Shown one piece after another: positions 24,962 through 34,310 of a stretch of 48,054 nucleotides of DNA. Made by a program: the position numbers and the translations under genes. The stretch covers positions 1-48,054 of the forward strand of contig PHDP01000005.1 in NCBI GenBank assembly GCA_002842655.1, given 5' to 3'. Positions within the stretch are counted from its first letter, which is position 1; the number at the start of each line of letters is the position of its first letter. The notes under the pieces were generated by a model. The model worked only from the letters and a program-made list of their open reading frames with translations, made no database searches and was not told the DNA's origin. This DNA comes from Bacteroidetes bacterium HGW-Bacteroidetes-14. Lineage in GTDB: Bacteria > Bacteroidota > Bacteroidia > Bacteroidales > UBA932.

Positions 24962-25365
24962 ATATCAGACCTCTCTTTCTCTCTTGCTGAGAGTTTGCGG
25001 GCCAGAATACGTTCTGCAAGAAGCAAAAGCGCCACATTCATCCCAATAACTATCCAGAGAACTGAATCTCCGCTTCCAAAAAGAGTTTTCATTTTACCTC
25101 CAAAGTCAGGCATTTCTGATATGATTCCGGAGATTCTCACAGAGTCTATGCCAAAGAAGTATTTGTTCAGGAAGAAGAGGGCTGTCATAAAGAGCAGGGC
25201 AAAGAGAATGGCAAGCATGATATTCCGTGCAAGCTCCTCTCTGTCTGCTTTTTTAACAGCCGCAGCGTCAATTTTTTTGCCAATTTTTTCAGCAAATCCA
25301 AACGGTACAGAACTGTCGTCCATTCCCGAAAACGCATCTTTCAGCAGTTTATCCATCTCATCCAT
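24958..25365 (-). CDS. Putative membrane anti-sigma factor
   Basis: A 135-residue protein following the ECF sigma gene, overlapping it by 8 bases. I start at ATG 25365 (MDEMDKLLKDAF) because GGAGGT lies at 25376-25371, 5 bases upstream. Residues 1-46 are charged and cytoplasmic, with two membrane helices at about 48-69 and 99-118 and a short loop between them. No zinc-binding HxxxCxxC motif is seen, so it is not a ZAS-type anti-sigma factor. Its role is inferred from coupling to the sigma gene and topology; a cytoplasmic domain of about 46 residues would be the sigma-binding part. Confidence 0.6.
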   Translation of the reverse strand: MDEMDKLLKDAFSGMDDSSVPFGFAEKIGKKIDAAAVKKADREELARNIMLAILFALLFMTALFFLNKYFFGIDSVRISGIISEMPDFGGKMKTLFGSGDSVLWIVIGMNVALLLLAERILARKLSAREKERSDI

Positions 25366-25918
25366 AACATACCTCCATTTTGTCACCAAGCATCACGCCC
25401 AGTCTTTTCTTTATCCTGTGAAGCCTAACCTTCACATTTGATTCAGTCATTCCGCAAATATCGCAAATCTCCTTTATACTCTTTTCATGGTTGTAAAAAG
25501 AGAGTATCAGAAATCTGTCTGAGGGTTCAAGTTCATCAATAGCTTTATAAAGTATTCTGAAACGGTTTTCTTTATCCATGCTCTCCTCTCTGCTCTCTGC
25601 AGAGGTATCCGGAACAGCTGCGCTCTTTTCCATGGGTACATGCTCCGTGCGCCTTTGCCTGGCTTTTGACACAGACATATTGAATGCAATTCTGAATAGC
25701 CACGTAGAAAACGAACACTCACCCCTGAAAGATTTAAGCGAAAAATATGCCTTTACAAAAACATCCTGAGCAACCTCTTCTGCGTCTTCCCTTCCGGAAA
25801 CCACACCTCTTACAACCGACAGAATCCGTGGTGCATGCAGGTTCACCAGCTGATTGTACAAAGCTGTCTCTCCATTCAGAATCCTCTCGATTATTTTCAG
25901 TTCCTCTTCCCGTTTCAT
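25358..25918 (-). CDS. RNA polymerase ECF-type sigma factor
   Basis: A 186-residue sigma-70 family protein of ECF type. Region 2 lies at about 19-88 (EDAEEVAQDVFVKAYFSLKS and STWLFRIAFNMSVSKARQRR, in separate blocks) and region 4 at about 121-175 (PSDRFLILSFYNHEKSIKEI, MTESNVKVRLHRIKKRL). The start at 25918 is chosen because two promoter-like elements occupy 25925-25954; the longer frame opening at 26005 would run through them. The upstream TGTAAC-N16-CGTCAAAA is a likely autoregulated ECF promoter, leaving only a few bases of leader. A housekeeping-like TAACTTTG (25952-25945) overlaps it and would give a leader of about 20 bases. Confidence 0.92.
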   Translation of the reverse strand: MKREEELKIIERILNGETALYNQLVNLHAPRILSVVRGVVSGREDAEEVAQDVFVKAYFSLKSFRGECSFSTWLFRIAFNMSVSKARQRRTEHVPMEKSAAVPDTSAESREESMDKENRFRILYKAIDELEPSDRFLILSFYNHEKSIKEICDICGMTESNVKVRLHRIKKRLGVMLGDKMEVCYG

Positions 25919-25924
25919 TTGCTT

Positions 25925-25954
25925 TTTTGACGCAGAGCCGGTTTCAAAGTTACA
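25925..25954 (-). promoter_or_regulatory. Candidate autoregulated ECF promoter of the sigma/anti-sigma operon
   Basis: On the minus strand TGTAAC (25954-25949), a 16-base spacer and CGTCAAAA (25932-25925). The AAC of the -35 and CGTC of the -10 are the commonest ECF core elements. The same sequence with the same spacing faces the opposite way at 25978-26007. A TAACTTTG housekeeping-type box (25952-25945) overlaps the -35. Confidence 0.7.
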
Positions 25955-25977
25955 CCTTTTGCAGAAAATTATCCTTT

Positions 25978-26007
25978 TGTAACCTTTTTTGATACCTCTC
26001 GTCAAAA
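25978..26007 (+). promoter_or_regulatory. Candidate ECF promoter of the divergent DUF6249 gene
   Basis: Plus-strand TGTAAC (25978-25983), 16 bases, then CGTCAAAA (26000-26007), identical in both boxes and spacing to the promoter of the sigma operon on the other strand. The predicted transcript would start about 22-25 bases before the ATG at 26037. Confidence 0.72.
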
Positions 26008-26036
26008 TAGCAAATCGAATTTAAAACATAAATATT

Positions 26037-26450
26037 ATGATGGAATTTATTTCAATCCCGGTTACTTTTGGAATAGGCGCATATGCCTTTTACAAACTTA
26101 TAGAGCTTTACGTAAGAAAAAAAGAGAGACTGATGATTATTGAAAAGCTCAACATGCTTGACAATATCAACACTCAAAACATTAATCTTTCTAACCTTTT
26201 TGGAGAAGAGAAGTTTCTTAAGAATCCCTATCTGGCCCTCAGAATTGGCTCGCTGTTAATGGGTCTTGGACTTGGCCTTCTGATTGGTTACCTTATTGCA
26301 CAACTCTCATTCGGCTACATAGCAGAGCCCAGCTGGAATATCAGAGAAACGATAAGCGTAATATATGGCGCAACTACACTCTTCTTCGGAGGTATGGGAC
26401 TTATTACTGGATTTATTATTGAGACTAATATGAAGAGAAAACAGAAGTAG
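26037..26450 (+). CDS. DUF6249-like small membrane protein
   Basis: A 137-residue membrane protein; ATG codons at 26037 and 26040 are both possible. An N-terminal hydrophobic stretch (SIPVTFGIGAYAFYKLIELYV) is followed by a charged cytoplasmic segment (RKKERLMIIEKLN). Two more membrane helices lie at about 69-90 (IGSLLMGLGLGLLIGYLI) and 108-128 (GATTLFFGGMGLITGFII). It resembles DUF6249 proteins often found beside ECF sigma genes in Bacteroidota. It is divergent from the sigma gene and shares its promoter type, so it is probably a regulon member, perhaps part of signal sensing. No enzymatic motif is seen. Confidence 0.7.
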   Translation: MMEFISIPVTFGIGAYAFYKLIELYVRKKERLMIIEKLNMLDNINTQNINLSNLFGEEKFLKNPYLALRIGSLLMGLGLGLLIGYLIAQLSFGYIAEPSWNIRETISVIYGATTLFFGGMGLITGFIIETNMKRKQK

Positions 26451-26481
26451 TTTCATAGGATTAAACTGTATTAAACAAAAA

Positions 26482-26512
26482 AAAAAGAGCTCCCGTGAAG
26501 AGAGCTCTTTTT
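26482..26512. terminator. Bidirectional terminator between DUF6249 and deoxyhypusine-synthase-like genes
   Basis: AAAAAGAGCTC (26482-26492) and GAGCTCTTTTT (26502-26512) form a perfect stem with a nine-base loop. A and T tracts on both sides fit the two convergent genes. Confidence 0.88.
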
Positions 26513-26530
26513 TATTATGACAATCCAGGA

Positions 26531-27607
26531 TTATTCAGGATCTGCAAGAAGAAGACCGGCTCCTTTTGTTCCACCGGTTTTGAACATAAGTGCATGCTCT
26601 TTCTTAGTGCGTTTTTTCCAGTCACCTTTGGCATATGCATAGCTTGCAATGATTGGAACCACTGTTGTTGCTTCTGCGTATACCATCTGCTCATGGGCAG
26701 TGTTAACCTTGCCCCATGAATTTGCCTCCTTAAGTGTAGATGAAGAGCAAGCTCCGTCGCGAACATCTGCTACTGTAATCTGAACAGCGTACTGGTGCAT
26801 AGGAACATCAAATCCAAGGCATTCGGCACAAACTACTGTGTCCTGTGCGAAGTTCTTTGGAACGCCGCCGCCTACCATGAAGAGACCGCTTGTCTTTGCA
26901 GACATTTTTACCTCAGTAAGTTCACGGAAGTCTGCAATAGAGTCAATTGTAAGATAAGGTTTTCCCTCTTTCATTTTCTCTACCTGATGCATTACCAGTC
27001 CGAATCCGGCGCTGCTGTCTGTGAAGGCAGGGCAGAAGATAGGAACATTCAGTTCGTATGCTGTCTGAATAAGTGAGTTGGTTTTCTTTGAGTTTTTGGT
27101 AAGCCATTTACCAATTTCGCTTATGAATTCTCTTGATGAGTAAGGTCTTGGTTCCAGAGAGTCTGCAATGGCTTTAATTGTTGAATCGCAGGCCTGAAGT
27201 TCCTCTTCGTCAATGAATGTATCGTAGATTCTGTCTATGTAGTTGTCGCGAAGATGTGTGTCATCAATGAATTGTGTTCCTCTGTAGTGCTTGTATCCAA
27301 GGGCTTCAAAAAAGTCCATGTCAATAATTGAAGCACCTGTGGCAACAACTGCATCAATCATGTTAAAGCGAAGCATGTCTACATAAACCTGCATACATCC
27401 GCCGGCAGAAGTACTTCCTGCAAGAATGAGCCAGTTTGTAGACTCCTTGTCGTTTATCATCAGCTGGAGAATATCAGCGGCAGAGGCTGTGTCTCTTGAA
27501 GAGAAAGACATCTCGCGCATTGAGTCTATCAGCAGGGTAGAGTCAATCTTTGTAATGTCAATGTGCTTTATGGTCTCCCTGAGGAGATCTCTCTTTGTTG
27601 GTTTCAT
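26531..27607 (-). CDS. Deoxyhypusine synthase family protein
   Basis: A 358-residue protein of the deoxyhypusine synthase (DHS) superfamily. NAD- and spermidine-binding stretches such as LAGSTSAGGCMQVYVDMLRF, DAVVATGASIIDMDFFEALGY and FMVGGGVPKNF are clear. The catalytic lysine of eukaryotic DHS (in SWGKI) is retained here in ANSWGKV. Bacteria have no eIF5A, so these proteins are thought to act on polyamines, for example making homospermidine, or on an unknown acceptor. The gene is alone, divergent from lysA by 97 bases, with its own -7 box. The family is certain, the reaction is not. Confidence 0.85.
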   Translation of the reverse strand: MKPTKRDLLRETIKHIDITKIDSTLLIDSMREMSFSSRDTASAADILQLMINDKESTNWLILAGSTSAGGCMQVYVDMLRFNMIDAVVATGASIIDMDFFEALGYKHYRGTQFIDDTHLRDNYIDRIYDTFIDEEELQACDSTIKAIADSLEPRPYSSREFISEIGKWLTKNSKKTNSLIQTAYELNVPIFCPAFTDSSAGFGLVMHQVEKMKEGKPYLTIDSIADFRELTEVKMSAKTSGLFMVGGGVPKNFAQDTVVCAECLGFDVPMHQYAVQITVADVRDGACSSSTLKEANSWGKVNTAHEQMVYAEATTVVPIIASYAYAKGDWKKRTKKEHALMFKTGGTKGAGLLLADPE

Positions 27608-27629
27608 TCTCTCTTATTTTTAATTTTTG

Positions 27630-27637
27630 CAAAGATA
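27630..27637 (-). promoter_or_regulatory. -7 box of the deoxyhypusine-synthase-like gene
   Basis: Minus-strand TATCTTTG (27637-27630) fits TAnnTTTG and ends 22 bases before the ATG at 27607. It is back to back with the lysA -7 box. Confidence 0.6.
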
Positions 27638-27667
27638 GATATTTTAAATTAAGTACAAGTTTTTTAC

Positions 27668-27675
27668 TAATTTTG
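27668..27675 (+). promoter_or_regulatory. -7 box of lysA
   Basis: Plus-strand TAATTTTG fits TAnnTTTG and ends 29 bases before the lysA ATG at 27705. Confidence 0.6.
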
Positions 27676-27704
27676 CGGGTTCAAACCCTATTTGTATAAG
27701 CACA

Positions 27705-28853
27705 ATGTTCAATTCCAAAGAGACTGAAAGGTTCGGAACCCTGGAAACTCCATTCTATTACTATGATTTAAAACTGCTTAGAAAGACTCTGGATGAATAT
27801 ACCAGCTATCTTCACAAGTATAATTATCATGCACATTATGCGTTCAAGGCAAATGCCAATGACAGGATACTTTCTGTAATAAGGGAGTATGGACTGGGGG
27901 CAGACTGCGTAAGCGGAAACGAAGTTGCTCTGGCCCTCAAATCTGGCTTTTCACCGGACAAAATTGTTTATGCTGGTGTCGGTAAGTCAGACAAGGAGAT
28001 TATTACAGCACTCAGCGGCGGAATCTTTAGCTTTAACTGTGAATCTGTACCTGAAATTGAGATCATCAATTCAATTGCCTCATCAATGGGCAAAACAGCA
28101 GGAATCTCTCTGAGAATCAATCCGGATATTGATGCTCATACTCATAAATACATTTCAACCGGAAGGTCACAGGATAAATTCGGAATTAGTCCGTGGATGT
28201 TTGATGATGTGCTGGCAACCGTTTCAAAAAGTAAAAATGTTCATCTTACAGGACTGCACTTTCATGTAGGGTCTCAGATAACAGACCTGAAGGTTTTTGC
28301 CATGTTGTGCAAGAGGGTAAATGAGATTCAGCGTTGGTTTGAGGAGAGAGGTGTGAAAATTGAGAACATAAACCTTGGGGGAGGGCTGGGAATTGATTAT
28401 GAGAATCCCGGAGAAAATCCGGTATCCGATTTTAAAACATATTTTGAAATAGTTAATAAAAATCTTGAAGTTCGTCCGGGACAGCAGGTTCATTTTGAAC
28501 CGGGCAGAACCATTGTTGCTCAGTGCGGCACCCTTGTATCAAGAGTTTTGTATGTGAAAATCGGAAAGGGAAAGAAATTTGCAATTCTGGATGCGGGGAT
28601 GAATGATCTGATAAGACCTGCACTTTATCAGGCAAAACATAAGATTGAAAACCTTACTTCAAAGGGAAGGAAAATGCGGTACGATGTTGTGGGTCCAATT
28701 TGCGAGTCAAGTGACCGGTTTGGTAAAAACATCATACTTCCGGCTACTTCGAGGGGAGATTTGATTGCAATCAGATCGGCAGGAGCATACGGACAGGTAA
28801 TGGCTATGAGGTATAACCAAAAAGAGCTGGCACCGGAGTACTATTCGGAATAG
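27705..28853 (+). CDS. lysA: Diaminopimelate decarboxylase
   Basis: A 382-residue fold-III PLP decarboxylase. The PLP lysine lies in HAHYAFKANAN near residue 48. GADCVSGNEV, GLHFHVGSQI, NLGGGLGID and FEPGRTIV follow, and the active-site cysteine is in VVGPICESSDRFG near residue 327. The C-terminal SAGAYGQVMAMRYNQ matches LysA well. It makes L-lysine from meso-diaminopimelate. The related carboxynorspermidine decarboxylase is a less likely alternative, although the divergent DHS-like gene has a polyamine connection. It is transcribed from its own promoter. Confidence 0.9.
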   Translation: MFNSKETERFGTLETPFYYYDLKLLRKTLDEYTSYLHKYNYHAHYAFKANANDRILSVIREYGLGADCVSGNEVALALKSGFSPDKIVYAGVGKSDKEIITALSGGIFSFNCESVPEIEIINSIASSMGKTAGISLRINPDIDAHTHKYISTGRSQDKFGISPWMFDDVLATVSKSKNVHLTGLHFHVGSQITDLKVFAMLCKRVNEIQRWFEERGVKIENINLGGGLGIDYENPGENPVSDFKTYFEIVNKNLEVRPGQQVHFEPGRTIVAQCGTLVSRVLYVKIGKGKKFAILDAGMNDLIRPALYQAKHKIENLTSKGRKMRYDVVGPICESSDRFGKNIILPATSRGDLIAIRSAGAYGQVMAMRYNQKELAPEYYSE

Positions 28854-28857
28854 TTAC

Positions 28858-28865
28858 TATATTTG
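28858..28865 (+). promoter_or_regulatory. -7 box of the tetR-family gene
   Basis: TATATTTG fits TAnnTTTG. It begins 5 bases after the lysA stop and ends 25 bases before the ATG at 28891. Confidence 0.5.
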
Positions 28866-28890
28866 AGGATGTTAACTGAAATTTAATAAT

Positions 28891-29508
28891 ATGAGCAGAG
28901 TAAGTTCCAAAGACAAGTATGTTGTAAAAGTGTATGACCTCTTCAGGAAGAAGGGCCTCAACATGACAATGGATGAAATTGCAGGGCATCTGAAGCTAAC
29001 AAAAAAGACATTGTACAACAATTTTAACAGTAAGGAAGAGCTGATGCGTACTGTGATGCAGTATGTTCTGGGGGATATCGAATTCAAGATAAACCTGGCT
29101 CTTACTCAGGGAAGAAATGCAATAGAGGCGCTGTATCTTACCAGTGACATGATGAATAAGTCACTGACAGAGATTGGTCCGCTGCTGCTTAATGATTCAT
29201 CCCAGTACCTTCCTGATCTTAAGCTGCTCGATCATACAAACAGAATGTCCTTCTATTCAAGAATAATATCTGAAAATCTAGAGAGGGGAATTTCAGAAGG
29301 ACTCTACAGAAATGATTTTAACAAAGATCTGGTCACCCTCTTTTTCACATCTGCCATGGCCAAGATTTATGCATGGAATGGTTCATACAAGTTTTTGAAA
29401 GATCCCTACATTTTCCATTCAGAGCTGGTGAGATACCATCTGGAAGCTATTGTATGTGATGAGGGAAGAAATCTATTGAATGATATATTTAAAGGAAGAA
29501 AACAGTAA
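28891..29508 (+). CDS. TetR/AcrR family transcriptional regulator
   Basis: A 205-residue protein with an N-terminal helix-turn-helix of TetR type: KGLNMTMDEIAGHLKLTKKTLYNNFNSKEEL spans about 24-54, with TLYNNFNSKEEL the recognition helix and its end. The C-terminal ligand-binding and dimer domain (about 60-205) is helical and has no recognisable specificity. It lies 13 bases upstream of ffh and so may be co-transcribed with it, but no target operator or efflux system is adjacent. The effector is unknown. Confidence 0.85.
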   Translation: MSRVSSKDKYVVKVYDLFRKKGLNMTMDEIAGHLKLTKKTLYNNFNSKEELMRTVMQYVLGDIEFKINLALTQGRNAIEALYLTSDMMNKSLTEIGPLLLNDSSQYLPDLKLLDHTNRMSFYSRIISENLERGISEGLYRNDFNKDLVTLFFTSAMAKIYAWNGSYKFLKDPYIFHSELVRYHLEAIVCDEGRNLLNDIFKGRKQ

Positions 29509-29521
29509 TTTTTTATAAGGA

Positions 29522-30856
29522 ATGTTTGAGAATTTAATTGACAGACTTGAAAGCTCGTTTAAGCTGCTTAAGGGCGAGGGAAGGATTACGGAGGTTAACG
29601 TTGCCGAGACGTTAAAAGAGATCAGAAAGGCTCTGCTGGATGCAGACGTGAGTTACAAGATTGCTAAGAATTTCTGTGATGATGTAAAGCAAAAGGCACT
29701 TGGCCAGGATGTTCTCAGGGCTGTAAGGCCAGGCCAGATGCTTACCAAAATAGTCCACGACGAGCTTACCCTGCTTATGGGAAGCGAGGCTCAGGACATT
29801 AAGGTTAAGGGAAATCCGGGAATAGTACTGGTTGCCGGTCTTCAGGGATCAGGTAAAACAACTTTCTCAGGAAAACTCGCACTTAACTGCAAAACAAAAA
29901 GAGGTCTCAAGACAATGCTTGTTGCCTGTGACGTATACAGACCTGCTGCGATTGACCAGCTTAAGGTTCTGGGCGGGCAGACAGGTGTTTTTGTATATTC
30001 CGAGGAGGGAGTTAAAGACCCCGTTGCAATTGCAAACAGGGCAATAGCCAAGGCCAGGTCTGAAGGGTATTCGCTTGTTATCATAGATACTGCAGGTCGT
30101 CTTGCTGTTGACGAGCAGATGATGAACGAAATTGCTGCCATTAAGAAGGCAGTCAGCCCAACAGAAACCCTCTTTGTCGTTGACTCGATGACTGGTCAGG
30201 ATGCTGTTGAAACAGCAAAGACCTTTAATGACAGACTCGACTTTGACGGAGTGGTTCTTACCAAACTCGACGGTGATACCCGGGGTGGTGCTGCACTCTC
30301 AATCCGTGCTGTGGTAAACAAGCCAATCAAGTTTGTCTCTGCAGGTGAAAAGATGGAGGCACTTGATGTTTTCCACCCAAAAAGGATTGCAGACAGAATT
30401 CTGGGAATGGGAGACGTAATCTCTCTCGTGGAAAAGGCTCAGGAGCAGTTTGATGAGGAAGAGGCACGCAGGCTTCAGAAAAAGCTTGCGAAAGACCAGT
30501 TTACCCTTCAGGATTTTTATATGCAGATTCAGCAGATTAAAAAGATGGGTAATATCAAGGATCTCGCCTCAATGATACCCGGAATGGGAAAGGCTCTTAA
30601 GGATGTAGACATGGATAACTCCTCTTTCAAGGGAATTGAGGCAATCATACTTTCAATGACTCCGGCTGAGAAGGAGAACCCGTCAATTCTTAACGGCAGC
30701 AGAAGAAAAAGGATTGCAGAAGGCAGCGGAACATCAATTGCAGAGGTCAACAGACTGGTAAAACAGTTCGAAGATACCCGTAAAGTTATGAAAAACATGG
30801 CCGGAGGCGGCGGTAAAAACGCGCTCAAGGCAATGGGAGCAATGAGAAAAAGATAA
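29522..30856 (+). CDS. ffh: Signal recognition particle GTPase Ffh
   Basis: A 444-residue SRP54 homologue. The N domain is at about 1-90. The G domain has GLQGSGKTTF near residue 106, DTAGR near 189, TKLDGDTRGG near 246 and GAL-type ALS residues following. The methionine-rich M domain is C-terminal (MQIQQIKKMGNIKDLASMIP, then GMGKAL near 350). It binds 4.5S RNA and signal sequences and targets ribosomes to FtsY and the Sec translocon. It is followed by folD after 22 bases. Confidence 0.97.
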   Translation: MFENLIDRLESSFKLLKGEGRITEVNVAETLKEIRKALLDADVSYKIAKNFCDDVKQKALGQDVLRAVRPGQMLTKIVHDELTLLMGSEAQDIKVKGNPGIVLVAGLQGSGKTTFSGKLALNCKTKRGLKTMLVACDVYRPAAIDQLKVLGGQTGVFVYSEEGVKDPVAIANRAIAKARSEGYSLVIIDTAGRLAVDEQMMNEIAAIKKAVSPTETLFVVDSMTGQDAVETAKTFNDRLDFDGVVLTKLDGDTRGGAALSIRAVVNKPIKFVSAGEKMEALDVFHPKRIADRILGMGDVISLVEKAQEQFDEEEARRLQKKLAKDQFTLQDFYMQIQQIKKMGNIKDLASMIPGMGKALKDVDMDNSSFKGIEAIILSMTPAEKENPSILNGSRRKRIAEGSGTSIAEVNRLVKQFEDTRKVMKNMAGGGGKNALKAMGAMRKR

Positions 30857-30878
30857 TTTTAAATAATCAGCATAAGCC

Positions 30879-31748
30879 ATGAAGATACTAGACGGAAAAG
30901 CAACGGCCGACCAGATTAAGCTGGAGATTGCCGCCGAAGTTGAAAAAATGACTGTAGAGGGAAAGAAAAGGCCTCATCTGGCAGCAATACTCGTTGGAGA
31001 TGACGGAGCATCCCAAACATATGTAGGTCATAAGGAAAAGGCTTGTGCACAGGTAGGATTCAAATCTACACTTCTGAGGCTGCCTGCAGAAACTACTGAG
31101 GAGTATCTGCTCTCTCAGATTGAAAAAATTAATGCCGACTCTGATATTGACGGACTGATTGTTCAGCTGCCGCTTCCAAAACATATCAATGAACAGAGAG
31201 TTATAGAAGCGATAGATCCTGAAAAAGATGTGGATGGTTTTCACCCGGTAAATGTAGGTAAGATGGTACTTGGCCTGCCTTCATTTGTATCTGCCACACC
31301 ATGGGGCATACTTGAGCTCATTAACAGGTATGGAATCGAGACATCGGGCAAACATTGTGTAATTATTGGCCGCAGTAACATTGTGGGGCGTCCGCTTGCA
31401 AACCTGCTCTCTCAGAAGGCAAAACCGGGCGACTGCACGGTAACAATCTGCCACAGCCGTACAAAAGATCTTAAGGAATTTACTCTTAAAGCCGATATCA
31501 TTATTGCTGCTCTGGGTGTTCCTGAATTTCTAAAGGGAGATATGGTTCGTGAAGGTGCTGTTGTAATAGATGTGGGTATTACAAGAGTGAAAGCCGATAC
31601 TAAGACCGGCTTTCGTCTGGCAGGAGATGTTCAGTTTGATGAAGTCTCTCCTAAATGCTCTTATATAACACCTGTTCCCGGCGGAGTTGGACCTATGACC
31701 ATCATTGCTCTCCTGAAGAATACTCTTAAGGCATCGCTGTTGCGTTAG
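30879..31748 (+). CDS. folD: Bifunctional methylenetetrahydrofolate dehydrogenase / cyclohydrolase
   Basis: A 289-residue FolD. The folate-site motif [12 protein letters not shown] contains the catalytic lysine at about residue 53. [12 protein letters not shown] and [13 protein letters not shown] are conserved. The nucleotide-binding [15 protein letters not shown] near 164 and the C-terminal [18 protein letters not shown] complete the set. It converts 5,10-methylene-THF to 10-formyl-THF for purine and formyl-Met-tRNA synthesis. Its stop codon overlaps the stop of the convergent outer-membrane barrel gene, with no terminator visible between them. Confidence 0.97.
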   Translation: MKILDGKATADQIKLEIAAEVEKMTVEGKKRPHLAAILVGDDGASQTYVGHKEKACAQVGFKSTLLRLPAETTEEYLLSQIEKINADSDIDGLIVQLPLPKHINEQRVIEAIDPEKDVDGFHPVNVGKMVLGLPSFVSATPWGILELINRYGIETSGKHCVIIGRSNIVGRPLANLLSQKAKPGDCTVTICHSRTKDLKEFTLKADIIIAALGVPEFLKGDMVREGAVVIDVGITRVKADTKTGFRLAGDVQFDEVSPKCSYITPVPGGVGPMTIIALLKNTLKASLLR

Positions 31749-34171
31749 TTCCCTGCAGAAACCCTTCTCGCTTCATCAGAACCCCCAACTTTGCGGGCTT
31801 TGAATCCTTTACTCTGACCGAATCTGTATGATAGAGTCAGAGTGACTCTTCGGCTTCTCCAGTGTGACTCGAACTCATAACCTGAGAGTATGCGGTCTTT
31901 AATGCTTACCCTCGAATTGTTGGTAAACAGAATGTCATTTGCATACAGTGAGATTGTACCTCTGTTTTCAAGGAAACTCTTCTTAATACCCATCGAGAGG
32001 TCTCCTCTTTGCTTTATATCCAGATATCCGTAAGGAAGTCCGCTCTGATACCAGCCAGATACTTCAAACTTGAAATCGGCAGGTAAAAGTATGGTTGTGT
32101 TTATGTTTCCGTTAACATAAACAGAACTTTTGCTGTAATCGGGGTTTTCTGTTGACATGTTTGCAACAAACACATTACCGTTAATAATTAACCACTTTGC
32201 TACCGGGAATTCAGTTACAGATACTGTAGCTCCAAAGAAATTCTGTTTTCCGAAATTTTCCCAGAGGAATATTTTCTCACCGGTCTCCTCTTCAATTACC
32301 GGATTTTGAACAATAGCCTTTCTTATAATGTCTGCCCTGGCTCCAAAGTTTAAATATTTACCTATTCCCAGCGAAAGATTAATGTTATGACTGTATTCAG
32401 GTAAAATATCAGGATTACCAACGGCTGAACTTGATGCATCTATATAAAATCTCTGAGGGTTCAGTTGTTCAAAGTTAGGCCTCTGTATACGCTTGGTGTA
32501 AGACAGGCCAAGGCGGGTATTTTTATCTGGATTAAAACCAATGAACAGGGTAGGGAACAGATCAAGATATTTTTTTGAAGTAAGAGTGTCTGCACTTACC
32601 CATTCTCCTTTCGCCAGGGTTAGCTCGCCTCTAAGTCCTCCCTTAAGTGTCCACTTTTCTGACGGCTGATATGAGAGGGAGAAATATGCTGCAGCAATAT
32701 CCTCTTTATAATCGAATTCAGAGCTCAGGGATTGATTTTTAATCCAGTTCCCGTTTTGTTTGTACTCGCGCAGGAGCATATTGTCAGTAAAGCTTTCGGC
32801 CCATTTAACACCACTTTCCAGTTTTCCTTTTTTCCACAGAGGAGTCTCAAAGTCGGCCTTAACTGAGTAGATATTTACGAATTGATCTGAATTACTCCTG
32901 AAAATATATGGCACTCTGCTCTCAGCGCCTGCCGGATTGGAAAAATAGTTTTCCTGTCCTGTTTTTCTGACCATATCATAATAGTAGTAGTCTCCATTTA
33001 ATGTAAGTTCTGTTCCCTCTTTGAAAATGTGAGTATAGTTGAGATTAAATGATATGTTGCCGTAATTGAATCTGTTTTTAATGCTTGTGGCTGTCTTTTC
33101 TGTCAGTTCGTCTCCTGAATATAGTCTGCTTCCGGTGTCTGCAGATGAACTGTCAGCACTGTTTGAGGCTATACCGTTTATTATGAAACCGGCAATGTTT
33201 TTCTTGTTAATAAAAAAATCACTAGCAATCCTGAGTCCGTGATATTTATTGTACCTTTCCAGGAGGGAGTTACTCTCAAGAGTGTATCCATTCTCCATCC
33301 AGGTTTTTGTTTTAAATGAGTTATACCCGTCTGCATACCTTGGGCTGTAGGATACGGTAGTATTGCTCTTTTCTGACCTGTAGCCAAGTGTAAGGGTACC
33401 ATCTGCTCCGTGATAGAGTTTGTTGTTAGGGGCTACATTGTACGAACCTCTCACAGATCCGCTTATTCCTTTGGCAAAGTTTCTTTTGGTCTTTATGTTT
33501 ATAATTCCTCCGGAACCGGCCGCATCATATCTGGATGAAGGGTGTGCAATGATTTCAAGTTTGTCAATAGTTGATCCGTCTGTTCCGTTTAACAGAGATT
33601 CCAGGTCTGCTCCGGAAAGATTTGACGGGCGGCCATCAATCCAAACCTGAACCTGCCTTCCGTTTAGTAAAATATTCCCGGAGGGGTCTACACTAACACC
33701 CGGAGCTTTTCTCAAAATATCAAGTGCATTGCTGCCTTCAGTTGATACTGCCTCAGATACATTCATTACGATTTTATCAAGCTTTTGCTCAATAACCGGA
33801 ACTTTTGCAGAGATTACCGCAGATTTGAGCGCAACTGCATCAGAAGATAATTTTAATGTCCCAAGATTAAGGGTTTCTGAGCCATTAACTATCTCAAGAT
33901 TTACAAGAGTATCCCTGAATCCGATAAATGAGACCTTTAAACTGTATTTCCCGGCCTCCAGGCGCTCTATCTGAAATGTACCATCATCCATTGCTGTGGT
34001 ACCCCCTACAATCTTATTCTGATCTGTATGGAGAGAAACAGTTGCAAATCCAAGAGGATTCCCGCTCTCTTTTTCAATGATTTTTCCTGTAACCGTAGGA
34101 TTTGCTTTTGAGAAAACCGGAGCAGTAACCAGTGTGAATGCCGTAAACAGGCAGATAAATTTGTTTAGCAT
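31745..34171 (-). CDS. Outer-membrane beta-barrel protein (PF14905 type), paralogue 1
   Basis: An 808-residue TonB-receptor-like protein. From ATG 34171 it has a signal peptide ([20 protein letters not shown]), a carboxypeptidase-regulatory-like beta domain at about 27-108 ([20 protein letters not shown]), a plug-like domain with [20 protein letters not shown], and a long barrel. It ends in the tail [15 protein letters not shown]. It is paralogous to the gene at 34510-36939. In-frame ATGs at 34219 and 34195 are less likely, since the predicted ECF promoter (34253-34224) would start transcription near 34216. Such barrels bind or transport unknown ligands; no SusD partner is present. Confidence 0.82.
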   Translation of the reverse strand: MLNKFICLFTAFTLVTAPVFSKANPTVTGKIIEKESGNPLGFATVSLHTDQNKIVGGTTAMDDGTFQIERLEAGKYSLKVSFIGFRDTLVNLEIVNGSETLNLGTLKLSSDAVALKSAVISAKVPVIEQKLDKIVMNVSEAVSTEGSNALDILRKAPGVSVDPSGNILLNGRQVQVWIDGRPSNLSGADLESLLNGTDGSTIDKLEIIAHPSSRYDAAGSGGIINIKTKRNFAKGISGSVRGSYNVAPNNKLYHGADGTLTLGYRSEKSNTTVSYSPRYADGYNSFKTKTWMENGYTLESNSLLERYNKYHGLRIASDFFINKKNIAGFIINGIASNSADSSSADTGSRLYSGDELTEKTATSIKNRFNYGNISFNLNYTHIFKEGTELTLNGDYYYYDMVRKTGQENYFSNPAGAESRVPYIFRSNSDQFVNIYSVKADFETPLWKKGKLESGVKWAESFTDNMLLREYKQNGNWIKNQSLSSEFDYKEDIAAAYFSLSYQPSEKWTLKGGLRGELTLAKGEWVSADTLTSKKYLDLFPTLFIGFNPDKNTRLGLSYTKRIQRPNFEQLNPQRFYIDASSSAVGNPDILPEYSHNINLSLGIGKYLNFGARADIIRKAIVQNPVIEEETGEKIFLWENFGKQNFFGATVSVTEFPVAKWLIINGNVFVANMSTENPDYSKSSVYVNGNINTTILLPADFKFEVSGWYQSGLPYGYLDIKQRGDLSMGIKKSFLENRGTISLYANDILFTNNSRVSIKDRILSGYEFESHWRSRRVTLTLSYRFGQSKGFKARKVGGSDEARRVSAGN

Positions 34172-34223
34172 AGTATTATGTGATATAAAATACATTGTTA
34201 GGCAAGATATTCTTTTCACACAA

Positions 34224-34253
34224 TTAGACGAATGGCTCTTAAAAAAAGTTGCA
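34224..34253 (-). promoter_or_regulatory. Candidate ECF promoter of outer-membrane barrel paralogue 1
   Basis: Minus strand TGCAAC (34253-34248), 17-base spacer, CGTCTAA (34230-34224). The paralogous gene carries the same boxes with the same 17-base spacing. It resembles the TGTAAC-N16-CGTCAAAA of the ECF sigma locus. Confidence 0.65.
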
Positions 34254-34310
34254 GAGCTAATGAAATATTTTAAGGAATCTTACATTTCTTTACAAGAAGT
34301 GAAAAATTGA

